Source: Actinocatenispora sp963815125 (GTDB lineage Bacteria; Actinomycetota; Actinomycetes; Mycobacteriales; Micromonosporaceae). Taken from it: DNA of 64,000 bases. The position numbers and the translations under genes are program-made. The notes under the pieces are model-generated. The model did no database searches. It saw only the letters and a list, made by a program, of their open reading frames with translations, and was not told the origin of the DNA. Shown here one piece after another: positions 33,738-41,902 of the stretch (the first letter of the stretch is position 1; each line of letters starts with the position of its first letter). Location: assembly GCA_963815125.1 (NCBI GenBank), contig CAWFFM010000002.1, positions 1,364,001-1,428,000 of the forward strand. Direction: 5' to 3'.

Positions 33738-34631
33738 TCAGGACTCGGCGCCGGCCTTGGCGGTGTCGGCGGATTCCTCGGCCGGCTTCTCGTCGGCCGG
33801 CTTCTCGTCGGCCGGCTTGTCTGCAGCCGCCGCTGCCGACTCCTTGGCCGGCCCGTTCTCCAGCAACTCGCGCTCCCACTCGGCGAGCGGCTCGGCCGAC
33901 ACGCCAGAACCGGACGGCTTCTCCGTGTCGCCCATCGCGGCACCGGCGCGCGCGATCTGGCCGTCCGCAGCGGCCGTGGCGACCACCTGGGTCAGCAGCG
34001 TGGCCGAACGGATCGCGTCGTCGTTACCCGGGATCGGGTAGTCGACCTCGTCCGGGTCGCAGTTGGTGTCCAGGATCGCGATGACCGGGATGCCAAGCTT
34101 CCGGGCCTCGTCGACCGCGATGTGCTCCTTCTTGGTGTCCACCACCCAGATGGCCGCGGGCAGCTTGGACATGTCGCGCAGGCCGCCGAGGGTGCGGTCC
34201 AGCTTGATCTTCTCGCGCTGGAGCGACAGGCGCTCCTTCTTGGTCAGACCCTGGTCGGCGCCGATCTGCTCGATCGAGTCCAGTTCCTTCATCCGCTGCA
34301 GGCGCTTGTGCACGGTGTTGAAGTTGGTGAGCATGCCACCCAGCCAACGGTGGTTGACATAGGGCATCCCGACCCGCGTCGCCTGCTCGGCGATCGCTTC
34401 CTGCGCCTGCTTCTTCGTACCGACGAAGAGGATGTTTCCTCCCGTGGCAACGGTGTCCTTGATGAAGTGGTAGGCCTTCTCGATGTAGTCGAGGGTCTGC
34501 CGCAGGTCGATGATGTAGATGCCGTTGCGGTCGGTGAAGATGTACCGCTTCATCTTCGGGTTCCACCGGCGGGTCTGGTGCCCGAAGTGGACTCCGCTCT
34601 CCAGGAGCTGCCGCATTGTGACGACGGCCAC
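33738..34631 (-). CDS. rpsB: 30S ribosomal protein S2
   Basis: 297 residues from GTG 34631, with AAGGAGA upstream. Seen: MRQLLESGVHFGHQTRRWNP, KRYIFTDRNGIYIIDL, NRWLGG-type segment HRWLGGMLTNF, and DTNCDPDEVDYPIPGNDDAI. The last 45 residues are an acidic tail containing ADEKP repeats (15-bp direct repeats at about 33778-33822) not found in short S2 proteins. Transcript leader holds several hairpins. Confidence 0.95.
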   Translation of the reverse strand: MAVVTMRQLLESGVHFGHQTRRWNPKMKRYIFTDRNGIYIIDLRQTLDYIEKAYHFIKDTVATGGNILFVGTKKQAQEAIAEQATRVGMPYVNHRWLGGMLTNFNTVHKRLQRMKELDSIEQIGADQGLTKKERLSLQREKIKLDRTLGGLRDMSKLPAAIWVVDTKKEHIAVDEARKLGIPVIAILDTNCDPDEVDYPIPGNDDAIRSATLLTQVVATAAADGQIARAGAAMGDTEKPSGSGVSAEPLAEWERELLENGPAKESAAAAADKPADEKPADEKPAEESADTAKAGAES

Positions 34632-34811
34632 TGAGATCTCCTTACATTGGGTGCGGGCAGGCCCGCACGTCCCTGGTTGTCGCGGTGATCCGGTGATCAC
34701 CGCCCTGGTGCCCGAATCACCGGATGGCACCCGCCAGGAGCGGGACCAGGGAGCCGGTATCCACCGGAAGAGCCAGTGGTGGGCACGCGAGGTCGACCAC
34801 CGCAGTGGTCG
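34632..34811 (-). promoter_or_regulatory. Structured 5' leader of rpsB
   Basis: Three hairpins lie upstream of the rpsB ribosome site on the minus strand: GTGCGGGC/GCCCGCAC (34651-34668), a GCGGTGAT/ATCACCGC pair near 34682-34703, and CGACCAC/GTGGTCG (34794-34811). A TACACT -10-like box lies just beyond. Autoregulatory leaders are common for S2 operons; I cannot match this one to a named class. Confidence 0.4.
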
Positions 34812-34923
34812 CCATTCTCAAGTGTACGGGGTCAGCCGCGCCACCGGCGGGCGGGCAGCTGGCACCAGCCCGCCATGATGCCGAGTGGGTGGGCAGCCGG
34901 CACCCACCCACCACGACGTCAGC

Positions 34924-35961
34924 TCACCCCGCAGCGAGTCCGGCAGCCAGCAGGAGCACCAGCCCAACCAGCAACAGAGCCGCCGGACGGCGCAGCAGGG
35001 CGGCCACACCCTCCCCCGGACGTACCGCGATCTGGCCCGAGAACAGCTGGTAGAGGCCGGTGGCGAACAGCGGCAGGCCGGGCAGCAGGAACAGGCTGGC
35101 CACCACGCCGGACACCGACATCGTCGTACCGACCAGCGAACGCACCAGCACGATCGCCACCGGCACCTCGAACAGGATGGCGACAAGCGCGAGCATCCAG
35201 GCGAGTTGCGCATGGCCGCCGGAGCGGGTGGGTCCGCCGCCACCACCCGGGATCTCGACCTGCTCAGTGAGCTGGGCACCGCCGTACGGCCCGGCCTGTG
35301 GCGGTACGGGTTGGGGGGCTCCGGCACGCTGCTCGATCCGGTACGGGCCCTCCGGATGCGGCGGCGCGGCGTCCCCAGCGCCCGGAGGTCGGGGGTCCGG
35401 GCCCCGGCCATGCACTGCCACATCTTCCGGCGATGGATGGGGCGGATAGCTGGGTGGCGCCATGCCGTCGGGTGCCGGGTGGGCCGGATAACCGGGCTCG
35501 GGCCTGCCGGAAGCTGGGGGTCGACCGGGCGTCTGCGGGTAGGCGGCCGTCGCCTGGTCCGGTCCGGGCGCGGGGCGCATCCTCGGCAGGTCGGTGTCCA
35601 CCAATCGAAGGTCCTCGTCCAGCGGCGGGCGACGGTCTGCCGTCGACTCCCGCCGGTGGAACGGATCGGACTGCGCTACGGGCACATCGGCGGACCGAGC
35701 GGGTGGCGGGTCCATGTCGTTGCCATCGGGACCGGGGCCGCTCTCGGGATAGCGGGGAATCCGCTCGGCGTAGCGCCGCTGCCCGTGACCGGTCGCCTCA
35801 TCGGCGGGTCCACTGTTGTCGGACTGCGCCGGGTAGTCGACGCTCCTGCTCGGATAGTCCACGCGCGAATAGGCTGGGTACGCGGGATCGGCGGGTGTGC
35901 CGGGATGGTCGTTTCTGTGTGGGGCCACGGTGGGGGACGCTAGGCCACGGGCGCGCGCCAC
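34924..35961 (-). CDS. Pro-rich cytosolic region plus C-terminal membrane segments, unknown function
   Basis: 345 residues. The first 235 are low complexity and disordered (Pro, Asp, Arg, Tyr). The rest contains about three hydrophobic segments: AWMLALVAILFEVPVAIVLV (about 255), VVASLFLLPGLPLF (about 285) and ALLLVGLVLLLAAGLAAG at the end. Start is uncertain between GTG 35961 and GTG 35928. Not recognised. It resembles the cdsA N-terminus in composition and may be a divisome or envelope accessory protein (inference). Divergent from the aminotransferase at 36099. Confidence 0.6.
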   Translation of the reverse strand: MARARGLASPTVAPHRNDHPGTPADPAYPAYSRVDYPSRSVDYPAQSDNSGPADEATGHGQRRYAERIPRYPESGPGPDGNDMDPPPARSADVPVAQSDPFHRRESTADRRPPLDEDLRLVDTDLPRMRPAPGPDQATAAYPQTPGRPPASGRPEPGYPAHPAPDGMAPPSYPPHPSPEDVAVHGRGPDPRPPGAGDAAPPHPEGPYRIEQRAGAPQPVPPQAGPYGGAQLTEQVEIPGGGGGPTRSGGHAQLAWMLALVAILFEVPVAIVLVRSLVGTTMSVSGVVASLFLLPGLPLFATGLYQLFSGQIAVRPGEGVAALLRRPAALLLVGLVLLLAAGLAAG

Positions 35962-36020
35962 GCCAGAGCCGTTCAGCGGGCGTATCGAGACTCACTCCGA
36001 TTTCTCGGTGAGATGTCCAT

Positions 36021-36040
36021 ATATTGACTCTTGTCAATAT
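36021..36040. promoter_or_regulatory. Perfect AT-rich palindrome between divergent genes
   Basis: ATATTGAC-TCTT-GTCAATAT, 8-bp arms, in a very GC-rich context. It lies about 60 bases from both start codons (35961 minus, 36099 plus) and includes TTGAC in each direction, so it could be overlapping -35 elements, a repressor site, or both. Confidence 0.6.
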
Positions 36041-36098
36041 TTCGTCATCCACCCGGGTCGGACCAGACCCACCCGGGATCGGTCGTAGGGTGACGGAC

Positions 36099-37289
36099 AT
36101 GACGACGACGGGATCCGATCCGCTGGTAGCCCGCATGCGCGAGTTCGGTACCACCGTGTTCGCCGAGATGTCGGCGCTCGCGGTCCGTACCGGCGCCATC
36201 AATCTCGGCCAGGGCTTCCCGGACACCGACGGTCCGACAGAGATGCTCGACGCGGCGGCTGCAGCGCTGCGGGACGGGCACAACCAGTACCCGCCCGGTC
36301 CCGGCATTCCATCGCTGCGTGCCGCCCTCGCCGAGCAGCAGCGGCGTGACTGGGGCCTGAACTACGACCCGGACTCGGAGATCGTGGTGACCGCCGGCGC
36401 GACCGAGGCCGTCGCCGCAGCGATCCTGGGACTGTGTGAAACCGACGACGAGGTCGTCTGCTTCGAGCCGTACTACGACTCCTACGCCGCCTCGATCGCG
36501 CTCGCCGGCGCTCGGCGCCGGCCGGTCACCCTGCGCCCGGACGGTGAGCGGTACGGCTTCGACCCGGACGAGTTGCGTGCCGCATTCGGCCCACGTACCC
36601 GCCTGATGCTGCTCAACTCCCCGCACAACCCCACCGGCAAGGTGTTCAGTCGGGCGGAGCTGAGCCTGATCGCCGAACTGTGCATCGAGCACGACGTGTA
36701 CGCGGTGACCGACGAGGTCTACGAGCACCTGGTCTTCACCGATGCGGGTGGCCCGCACCTCCCGCTCGCCGGGCTACCGGGGATGCGTGCACGTACCATC
36801 CGGATCTCCTCGGCGGGCAAGAGCTTCTCGTGCACCGGATGGAAGGTCGGCTGGGCCAGCGGGCCGGCCCGGCTGGTGTCCACCGTGCTGCGCGTCAAAC
36901 AGTTCCTGACCTTCGTCAACGCCGGACCGCTCCAGCCTGCGGTGGCGGTGGCGCTGGGACTGCCACCGGACTATCTGACCGGGCTACGCGACCGCCTGCA
37001 GAGCGGACGCGACCTGCTCAGCGCCGGACTCACCGACGCCGGGTTCCGGGTGTACCGACCGGAGGCCACCTACTTCGTCACCGCCGACATCACCGATCTG
37101 GGCGGTAGGGACGGCATCGAGTTCTGTCGCGCACTGCCCGAACGCTGCGGTGTGGTCGCCGTTCCCACCCAGGTCTTCTACGACTCGGTGGAAGCGGGCC
37201 GGCGGCTTGTCCGCTTCGCCTGCTGCAAGCGTCCCGAAGTGCTCGCCGAGGCCGCAGACCGGCTGCGCAGACTGGGCGCACCGGCCTGA
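36099..37289 (+). CDS. Pyridoxal-phosphate aminotransferase class I (DapC/KAT-like)
   Basis: 396 residues from ATG 36099. Seen: INLGQGFPDTDGP, NQYPPGPGIPSLRAALA, VTAGATEAVAAAILGL, LLNSPHNPTGKVFS, TDEVYEHLVF and the lysine loop SSAGKSFSCTGWKVGWA. By similarity from memory it is closest to the group including mycobacterial Rv0858c (N-succinyldiaminopimelate aminotransferase) and kynurenine aminotransferases; which acceptor it uses is not decided by sequence alone. Single-gene transcript, controlled from the palindromic divergent region. Confidence 0.88.
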   Translation: MTTTGSDPLVARMREFGTTVFAEMSALAVRTGAINLGQGFPDTDGPTEMLDAAAAALRDGHNQYPPGPGIPSLRAALAEQQRRDWGLNYDPDSEIVVTAGATEAVAAAILGLCETDDEVVCFEPYYDSYAASIALAGARRRPVTLRPDGERYGFDPDELRAAFGPRTRLMLLNSPHNPTGKVFSRAELSLIAELCIEHDVYAVTDEVYEHLVFTDAGGPHLPLAGLPGMRARTIRISSAGKSFSCTGWKVGWASGPARLVSTVLRVKQFLTFVNAGPLQPAVAVALGLPPDYLTGLRDRLQSGRDLLSAGLTDAGFRVYRPEATYFVTADITDLGGRDGIEFCRALPERCGVVAVPTQVFYDSVEAGRRLVRFACCKRPEVLAEAADRLRRLGAPA

Positions 37290-37345
37290 CCGCCACACCG
37301 GTGTCCAACCACAGCCCATAGCACACGACAGCGCCTGCGGCGAGC

Positions 37346-37376
37346 CTGTCCACAGGCCACGCTACGGCTGTCCACA
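37346..37376 (+). other. Two DnaA-box-like sites
   Basis: CTGTCCACA occurs at 37346-37354 and 37368-37376 in the same orientation, each 8/9 to the actinobacterial DnaA box TTGTCCACA, with centres 22 bases apart (about two helical turns). They lie in the 138-base leader of the M23 peptidase gene. Confidence 0.4.
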
Positions 37377-37427
37377 GAACGCGCCGACGGGGTTGGCGGT
37401 GCCGTCCTACCGCGCGATGCTGCGCCG

Positions 37428-38237
37428 GTGGGAACCATCATCACCTTGAACAGAAAGCCGCGCCCCGGCCGACCGTGGGCGATCCGATGGCTGCGCCGGC
37501 CACGGACCACCGCGCACCGTGACCCGGCAGTGCCCGGGGCACACGAGTGCTGTACCTGCCCCGCCCCGCGGCCGTACGCCGCACCGGCGGTCGGCGAGTA
37601 CGAGGCACTTCCGCGCACCCGGCCGGGGCGGCCACCGCTGATGCTGGCCGCGCCGCCGCCTGATGAACACCCCAGACCCGGCGGCGCCCGGCGTGCGCTG
37701 CTCGCCGCACTCGGCGCGGGCGTACTGGCCCTGGCCACGGTGGCCGTGACCGGTCATCCGGCCCACGGGCACCCGGCCGGAGAGGGACCGGTAGCCACAT
37801 CCACCGCACCGCGCGCCGGTTACCGCTGGCCGCTGCCCGGTGGACCAGCGGTGGTTCGCCGGTTCGATCCACCGCCGCGCCCATGGCTGCCCGGCCACCG
37901 CGGCGTGGATCTGGCCGGCAACCCGGGGGAACCGGTACTCGCCGCTGGGCCGGGACGCATCAGCTTCGCCGGCCCGGTCGCCGGTACGGCAGTGGTCAGC
38001 ATCCGACACCCGGGCGGGCTGCTCACCACCTACCAGCCGGTCCGCGCCACCGTACGGGTCGGCGAGCAGGTCGACGCCGGCGACCGGATCGGGATTCTGC
38101 TGCCGGGCCACCCAGGATGTCCGGCCGCCGCCTGTCTGCACTGGGGGCTGCGACAGGGGCACGAATACCTGGATCCGCTCGCCTTGCTCGGCATCGGCCA
38201 GGTACGGCTGCTGCCCAGCGACGATCTCGACGCATGA
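37428..38237 (+). CDS. M23-family (LytM-type) peptidase, membrane anchored
   Basis: 269 residues. Basic, Pro-rich cytosolic head, one transmembrane segment at about 91-109 (LLAALGAGVLALATVAVTG), then a peptidase domain with GHRGVDLAGNPGEPVLAAG (H-x3-D zinc ligands) and ACLHWGLRQG at about 245. The second motif is usually H-x-H; here the first His is Cys, a variant I recall in actinobacterial members. Expected to cleave peptidoglycan peptides outside the membrane, or to be a non-catalytic regulator. Start is uncertain: GTG 37428 has no good ribosome site. Convergent with the class V aminotransferase, with only 12 bases between stops. Confidence 0.8.
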   Translation: MGTIITLNRKPRPGRPWAIRWLRRPRTTAHRDPAVPGAHECCTCPAPRPYAAPAVGEYEALPRTRPGRPPLMLAAPPPDEHPRPGGARRALLAALGAGVLALATVAVTGHPAHGHPAGEGPVATSTAPRAGYRWPLPGGPAVVRRFDPPPRPWLPGHRGVDLAGNPGEPVLAAGPGRISFAGPVAGTAVVSIRHPGGLLTTYQPVRATVRVGEQVDAGDRIGILLPGHPGCPAAACLHWGLRQGHEYLDPLALLGIGQVRLLPSDDLDA

Positions 38238-38249
38238 CGATCCCAGCGG

Positions 38250-39422
38250 TCAACCATCGGCCAGCAGGGCTGGCAGCTTCTCGGCGAGCCGTTCATACTC
38301 CTCGGCCCGGTTGTAGACCTGGGCGCAGATGCGCAGCAGGCCGGCACCGTTCCAGGACCCCACCGCGACATGGGTGCGAAGGTGGCGGGCGATCCTCTGG
38401 CGGAGCGACACCGCCGCCGATTCCGTGTCCGCGACACCGGCGGGCAGCCGGACGACCCGCATGGGCAGGTTGTCCGCCCCGGTGACCGGTTCGGTGCCGA
38501 GCGCTCGGGTGAGCAGGCGATGGCCGTAACCGACCAGCCGTGCATTGTGCTCCCGCACCGCCCGTAGTCCGAGACTGTTCAGCACGAAGGCTCCGGCCGG
38601 TGCGGCCAACCAGCCGGAGTGGTCGGCGGTGCCCTGGTACTCGACGTTTGCCGGAAAGCCGGCGTCGCGCTGCCAGGACACCGCCGGCGGTCGGACCCGG
38701 GCACGATGCGCCGGGGCGACGGCCAGTAGACCGGTGCCCCGAGGAGCGAAACACCACTTGTGCAGGTTTCCGCACCAGAAATCCGCCTGGCCGGCCACCC
38801 GCGTGTCCAGCGCGCCCGGCACGTGGGCAGCATCCACGATCACCACGACACCCCGACGTTGAAGCTCCGCAACCAGCCGTCGGGCCGGGAAGAGCCGGGC
38901 CGTCGGCGAGGTGACCTGGTCGATGACCGCGATCCGGGTACGGGAACTCACCGCGTCGCAGACCACCCGCACGATCTCGTCATCGGTGGCGTTGAGGGCT
39001 ATACCGACCCGCCGCGGCACCGCGCCGGTCTCCGCGCACCGACGGGCCACCTCGAAGGCCACTGCGCCGTACGTATGGTCGGTCAGCAGCACCTCGTCAC
39101 CGGCGCGCAGCCGTACCGAATGGAGGGCGATCGCCACCCCGGTCGTCACGTTGGCCACCAGGGCGGTGCCGTCCGGATCAGCACCGACGAACCGGGCCAG
39201 ATGCCGACGGGTGTGCGCGATCCGCTCGACGAGGCCCTCGGTGAAGAAGCGCATCGGGTCCGCCTCCTGCTCGGTACGCAGGCGGTCGGCGGCACGCTGG
39301 GCGGCAACGGGAACCGCACCGTACGAGCCGTGGTTGAGATGGGCGTAGGAGAAGTCGAGGGAGAACAGCAGCCGGGCGCCCGGGAACGACTCCGGCGGTC
39401 TGACGTCAGGATCCGGACTCAC
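38250..39422 (-). CDS. Class V PLP aminotransferase (isopenicillin-N-epimerase-like)
   Basis: 390 residues. Seen: FLDFSYAHLNHGSYGAVP-type start (residues about 20-38), NVTTGVAIALHSV, DHTYGAVAFEVARR, VDAAHVPGALDTRV and the PLP lysine in WCGNLHKWCFAPRGTGLL. Related to cysteine desulfurase-like epimerases acting on small amines; substrate not evident. It starts 12 bases after the xerC stop, so it is co-transcribed with xerC. A GAGAGG site lies before GTG 39422. Confidence 0.84.
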   Translation of the reverse strand: MSPDPDVRPPESFPGARLLFSLDFSYAHLNHGSYGAVPVAAQRAADRLRTEQEADPMRFFTEGLVERIAHTRRHLARFVGADPDGTALVANVTTGVAIALHSVRLRAGDEVLLTDHTYGAVAFEVARRCAETGAVPRRVGIALNATDDEIVRVVCDAVSSRTRIAVIDQVTSPTARLFPARRLVAELQRRGVVVIVDAAHVPGALDTRVAGQADFWCGNLHKWCFAPRGTGLLAVAPAHRARVRPPAVSWQRDAGFPANVEYQGTADHSGWLAAPAGAFVLNSLGLRAVREHNARLVGYGHRLLTRALGTEPVTGADNLPMRVVRLPAGVADTESAAVSLRQRIARHLRTHVAVGSWNGAGLLRICAQVYNRAEEYERLAEKLPALLADG

Positions 39423-39434
39423 CAGGTCCGCCTC

Positions 39435-40559
39435 TCATGCGCGGGGATGCGCCTGACGGTACGCGGCGCGCAGCCGTTCCACCGACACGTGCGTGTAGAT
39501 CTGGGTGGTGGCCAGCGATGCATGCCCCAGCAATTCCTGTACGGAGCGCAGATCGGCACCGTTGTCGAGCAGATGGGTGGCGGCGGAATGCCGCAGCGAG
39601 TGTGGTGAGACAGCGGGCAACCCGGCCGATTCCGCCCGGTGTGACACGATCCGCCGCACCGAGCGTGGATCGAGCCGGCCACCGCGAACCCCCAGCAGCA
39701 GCGCCGCGCCACTGTGCGGGGTGACCAGCAACTGCCGGGCGGAGCGCAGGTAACGGTCCAATGCCCGTTCCGCCGGCACCCCGTACGGCACGGAACGCTC
39801 CTTTCGACCTTTGCCGAGTACCCGGATCAGCCGCCGTCCGCGGTCCACATCGTCCAGATCCAGCCCGCAGAGTTCCCCCACCCGCACTCCGGTGGCGTAG
39901 AGCAGTTCCAGTACCAACGCATCGCGCACGGTCACGGGGTCCATATCACCCTGGGGCTGCCCCGTGCCGGAGCCCTCATCCGAGGGTCGGCCTGGACCGG
40001 CGTCGGCGCCGGGCTCTGTGTCGCGGTGGTCACCACCGGTGGTGTTCAGCGGTGGACCAGCCGCCGGTGCTGCCGCGACAGACCCGGGCTCATGGCACCT
40101 GCCGGGTCTCACCGAACGGTTCGGCTCCCGGGTGGGCGCCTCCACGAGTGCGGCCGCCTGATCTGCGCGCAACACCACAGGCAGCCCGTTTCGTGACCGG
40201 GGCACACCCAACTGCTGGGCGGAGTCCTCGGCCACCAGGCCGGTCCGGTAGGCCCAGGTGGAGAACGTACGGGCCGCGGCGGCCCGCCTGGCCAACGTGC
40301 TACGGGCCGCCCCGGTGCTGCGCATCCGACCGAGCCAGCTACGTAGTACGGTCAGCTCCAGGGCCGCCGAGAGCTCGGTGATCTGCATCCTCGTGGCGTG
40401 ATCCAGCAACGCCACCACGTCGCTGACGTAGGCGCGGGTCGTGTGCGGTGAACGGTCCCGTTCCCGGGCGAGATGGCGCGCGAACGCGTCCACGGCGTCC
40501 CGGAGTGGCTCCGGTAGGGCGTCGTAGCGTGATCCGGTGGATGGACGAGTGCGTGCCAT
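39435..40559 (-). CDS. xerC: Tyrosine recombinase XerC with an internal insertion
   Basis: 374 residues from ATG 40559 (GTG 40565 is an alternative). Resolves chromosome dimers at dif with XerD. N-terminal SAM-like core-binding domain (about 15-140), catalytic domain with R in ATGVRVGELCGL, K in GKGRKERSVP, HSLRH, LLGHASLATTQIY with the nucleophile Tyr near residue 355. Between the domains lies an extra segment of about 64 residues (143-206), rich in Pro, Gly, Asp and Thr, that normal XerC lacks. Such a linker could alter synapsis or be a neutral expansion. Usually next to dprA, as here. Confidence 0.9.
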   Translation of the reverse strand: MARTRPSTGSRYDALPEPLRDAVDAFARHLARERDRSPHTTRAYVSDVVALLDHATRMQITELSAALELTVLRSWLGRMRSTGAARSTLARRAAAARTFSTWAYRTGLVAEDSAQQLGVPRSRNGLPVVLRADQAAALVEAPTREPNRSVRPGRCHEPGSVAAAPAAGPPLNTTGGDHRDTEPGADAGPGRPSDEGSGTGQPQGDMDPVTVRDALVLELLYATGVRVGELCGLDLDDVDRGRRLIRVLGKGRKERSVPYGVPAERALDRYLRSARQLLVTPHSGAALLLGVRGGRLDPRSVRRIVSHRAESAGLPAVSPHSLRHSAATHLLDNGADLRSVQELLGHASLATTQIYTHVSVERLRAAYRQAHPRA

Positions 40560-40714
40560 TGCCACGACCGTCGGCGGAGAGTCCGCTCAGGTCAAGCCGA
40601 CGCGCCGGGTCACGCGGCTTTCCGCTATGGATCCCGGGTTCCTGGATGCAGTGGGCCAGCACGACAGGGAGGATCCCGAGGGCGGATCGGCCCGGACCAC
40701 CGCCCCCAGGTCGA

Positions 40715-41902
40715 CTACGCGCTGGATGGATGGGCAGCGCCGGTGGGCTCGGCAGTCCGGTAGCCGGTCGCGGTCTCATCCACGAAACCCAGCAACGCCA
40801 GCACCGGGAGCGCTCTGCGTACCGTCACCGGTGGCAGTCCCGCTTCGACCGCGATCTCCTCCACGGTGGCGGGCCGGTGTCGCGGCACCGCGTCCAGTAC
40901 CCGTCTCGACGCGGTCTCCAGCTCGTCGCGCGCCGTGACCGGTCCGCGGGGAACGGGTGCCAGATCGGCGCCGATCCGGCCGATCTCCTCCAGAACCTCG
41001 ACTGCCGAGGTGACCAGCCGGGCGTCCTCCTCACGGATCAGTACGTGTGGTCCCACGCTCATGGCCGAGGTCACCGGGCCGGGCACCGCCATCAGATATC
41101 GGCCCAGTTGCCGGGTACGACGCGCAGTGTTACGTGCACCGCTGCGTGCCGAGGCCTCCACCACCACCGTGCCGCGGCACAACGCCGCGATGACCCGGTT
41201 ACGGATCAGGAACCGATGTCGCTGCGGGGTGGCTCCCGGTGGCCACTCACTGATCAACAGTCCTTCCTGCCCGATCCGCTCGAACAGACTGGCGTGTCCG
41301 AGCGGGTAGACGACGTCGACGCCACAGGCAAGTACGGCTGCGGTGGGTTGACCTGCACCGAGCGCACCGCGATGGGCGGCCGCGTCGATGCCGTACGCCC
41401 CACCGGAAACCACGGTCCAACCGGCGTCGGCCACGCCGTAGGCGATATCGCCCGCGACATGGTTGCCGTACCCGGTGGCGGCCCGGGATCCCACCACGGC
41501 GACACTGCGTTCCATCGTCGCGGCAAGGGAGCGCTCTCCGCGTACCCACAGGCAGGTCGGCGGGTCGGAGTGAGGGCCGAGGGAGCGGTCGCCGTCACTG
41601 CTGATCCGTTCCAGCGCCTCGACCTGCCAGGGCCACTCCTCGTCCTCCGGGATGACCAGCCGGCAACCGAGGCGGTGCCCGTCCCGGGACAGCCGCTCAG
41701 CCACTCGGCGGGGATCATCGGCCGCCAGTCGAGCGGACACCGCGCTGCGTACCCGCTCGGGTACTTCACCGGCACGCACCTGCCGCAGCGTCTCCACCGC
41801 ACCCAACGCCCGGACCAGTTGCCCAAGCACCCGGTGTCCCGGTTCGCACAACCAGCTCAGTGCGAGCCGGGCGAGCCGGATCTCCTCCAGTTCGTCGCTC
41901 AT
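40715..41902 (-). CDS. dprA: DNA-processing protein DprA
   Basis: 395 residues from ATG 41902, whose ATGA overlaps the comM stop. Loads RecA on incoming single strands in transformation. SAM-like N-terminus, Rossmann core with AVVGSRAATGYG, VVSGGAYGIDAAAHRGAL, LISEWPPG and NRVIAALCRGTVVVEA, and a C-terminal winged helix (about 330-390). The frame runs far upstream inside comM; that part is rejected. Confidence 0.93.
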   Translation of the reverse strand: MSDELEEIRLARLALSWLCEPGHRVLGQLVRALGAVETLRQVRAGEVPERVRSAVSARLAADDPRRVAERLSRDGHRLGCRLVIPEDEEWPWQVEALERISSDGDRSLGPHSDPPTCLWVRGERSLAATMERSVAVVGSRAATGYGNHVAGDIAYGVADAGWTVVSGGAYGIDAAAHRGALGAGQPTAAVLACGVDVVYPLGHASLFERIGQEGLLISEWPPGATPQRHRFLIRNRVIAALCRGTVVVEASARSGARNTARRTRQLGRYLMAVPGPVTSAMSVGPHVLIREEDARLVTSAVEVLEEIGRIGADLAPVPRGPVTARDELETASRRVLDAVPRHRPATVEEIAVEAGLPPVTVRRALPVLALLGFVDETATGYRTAEPTGAAHPSSA

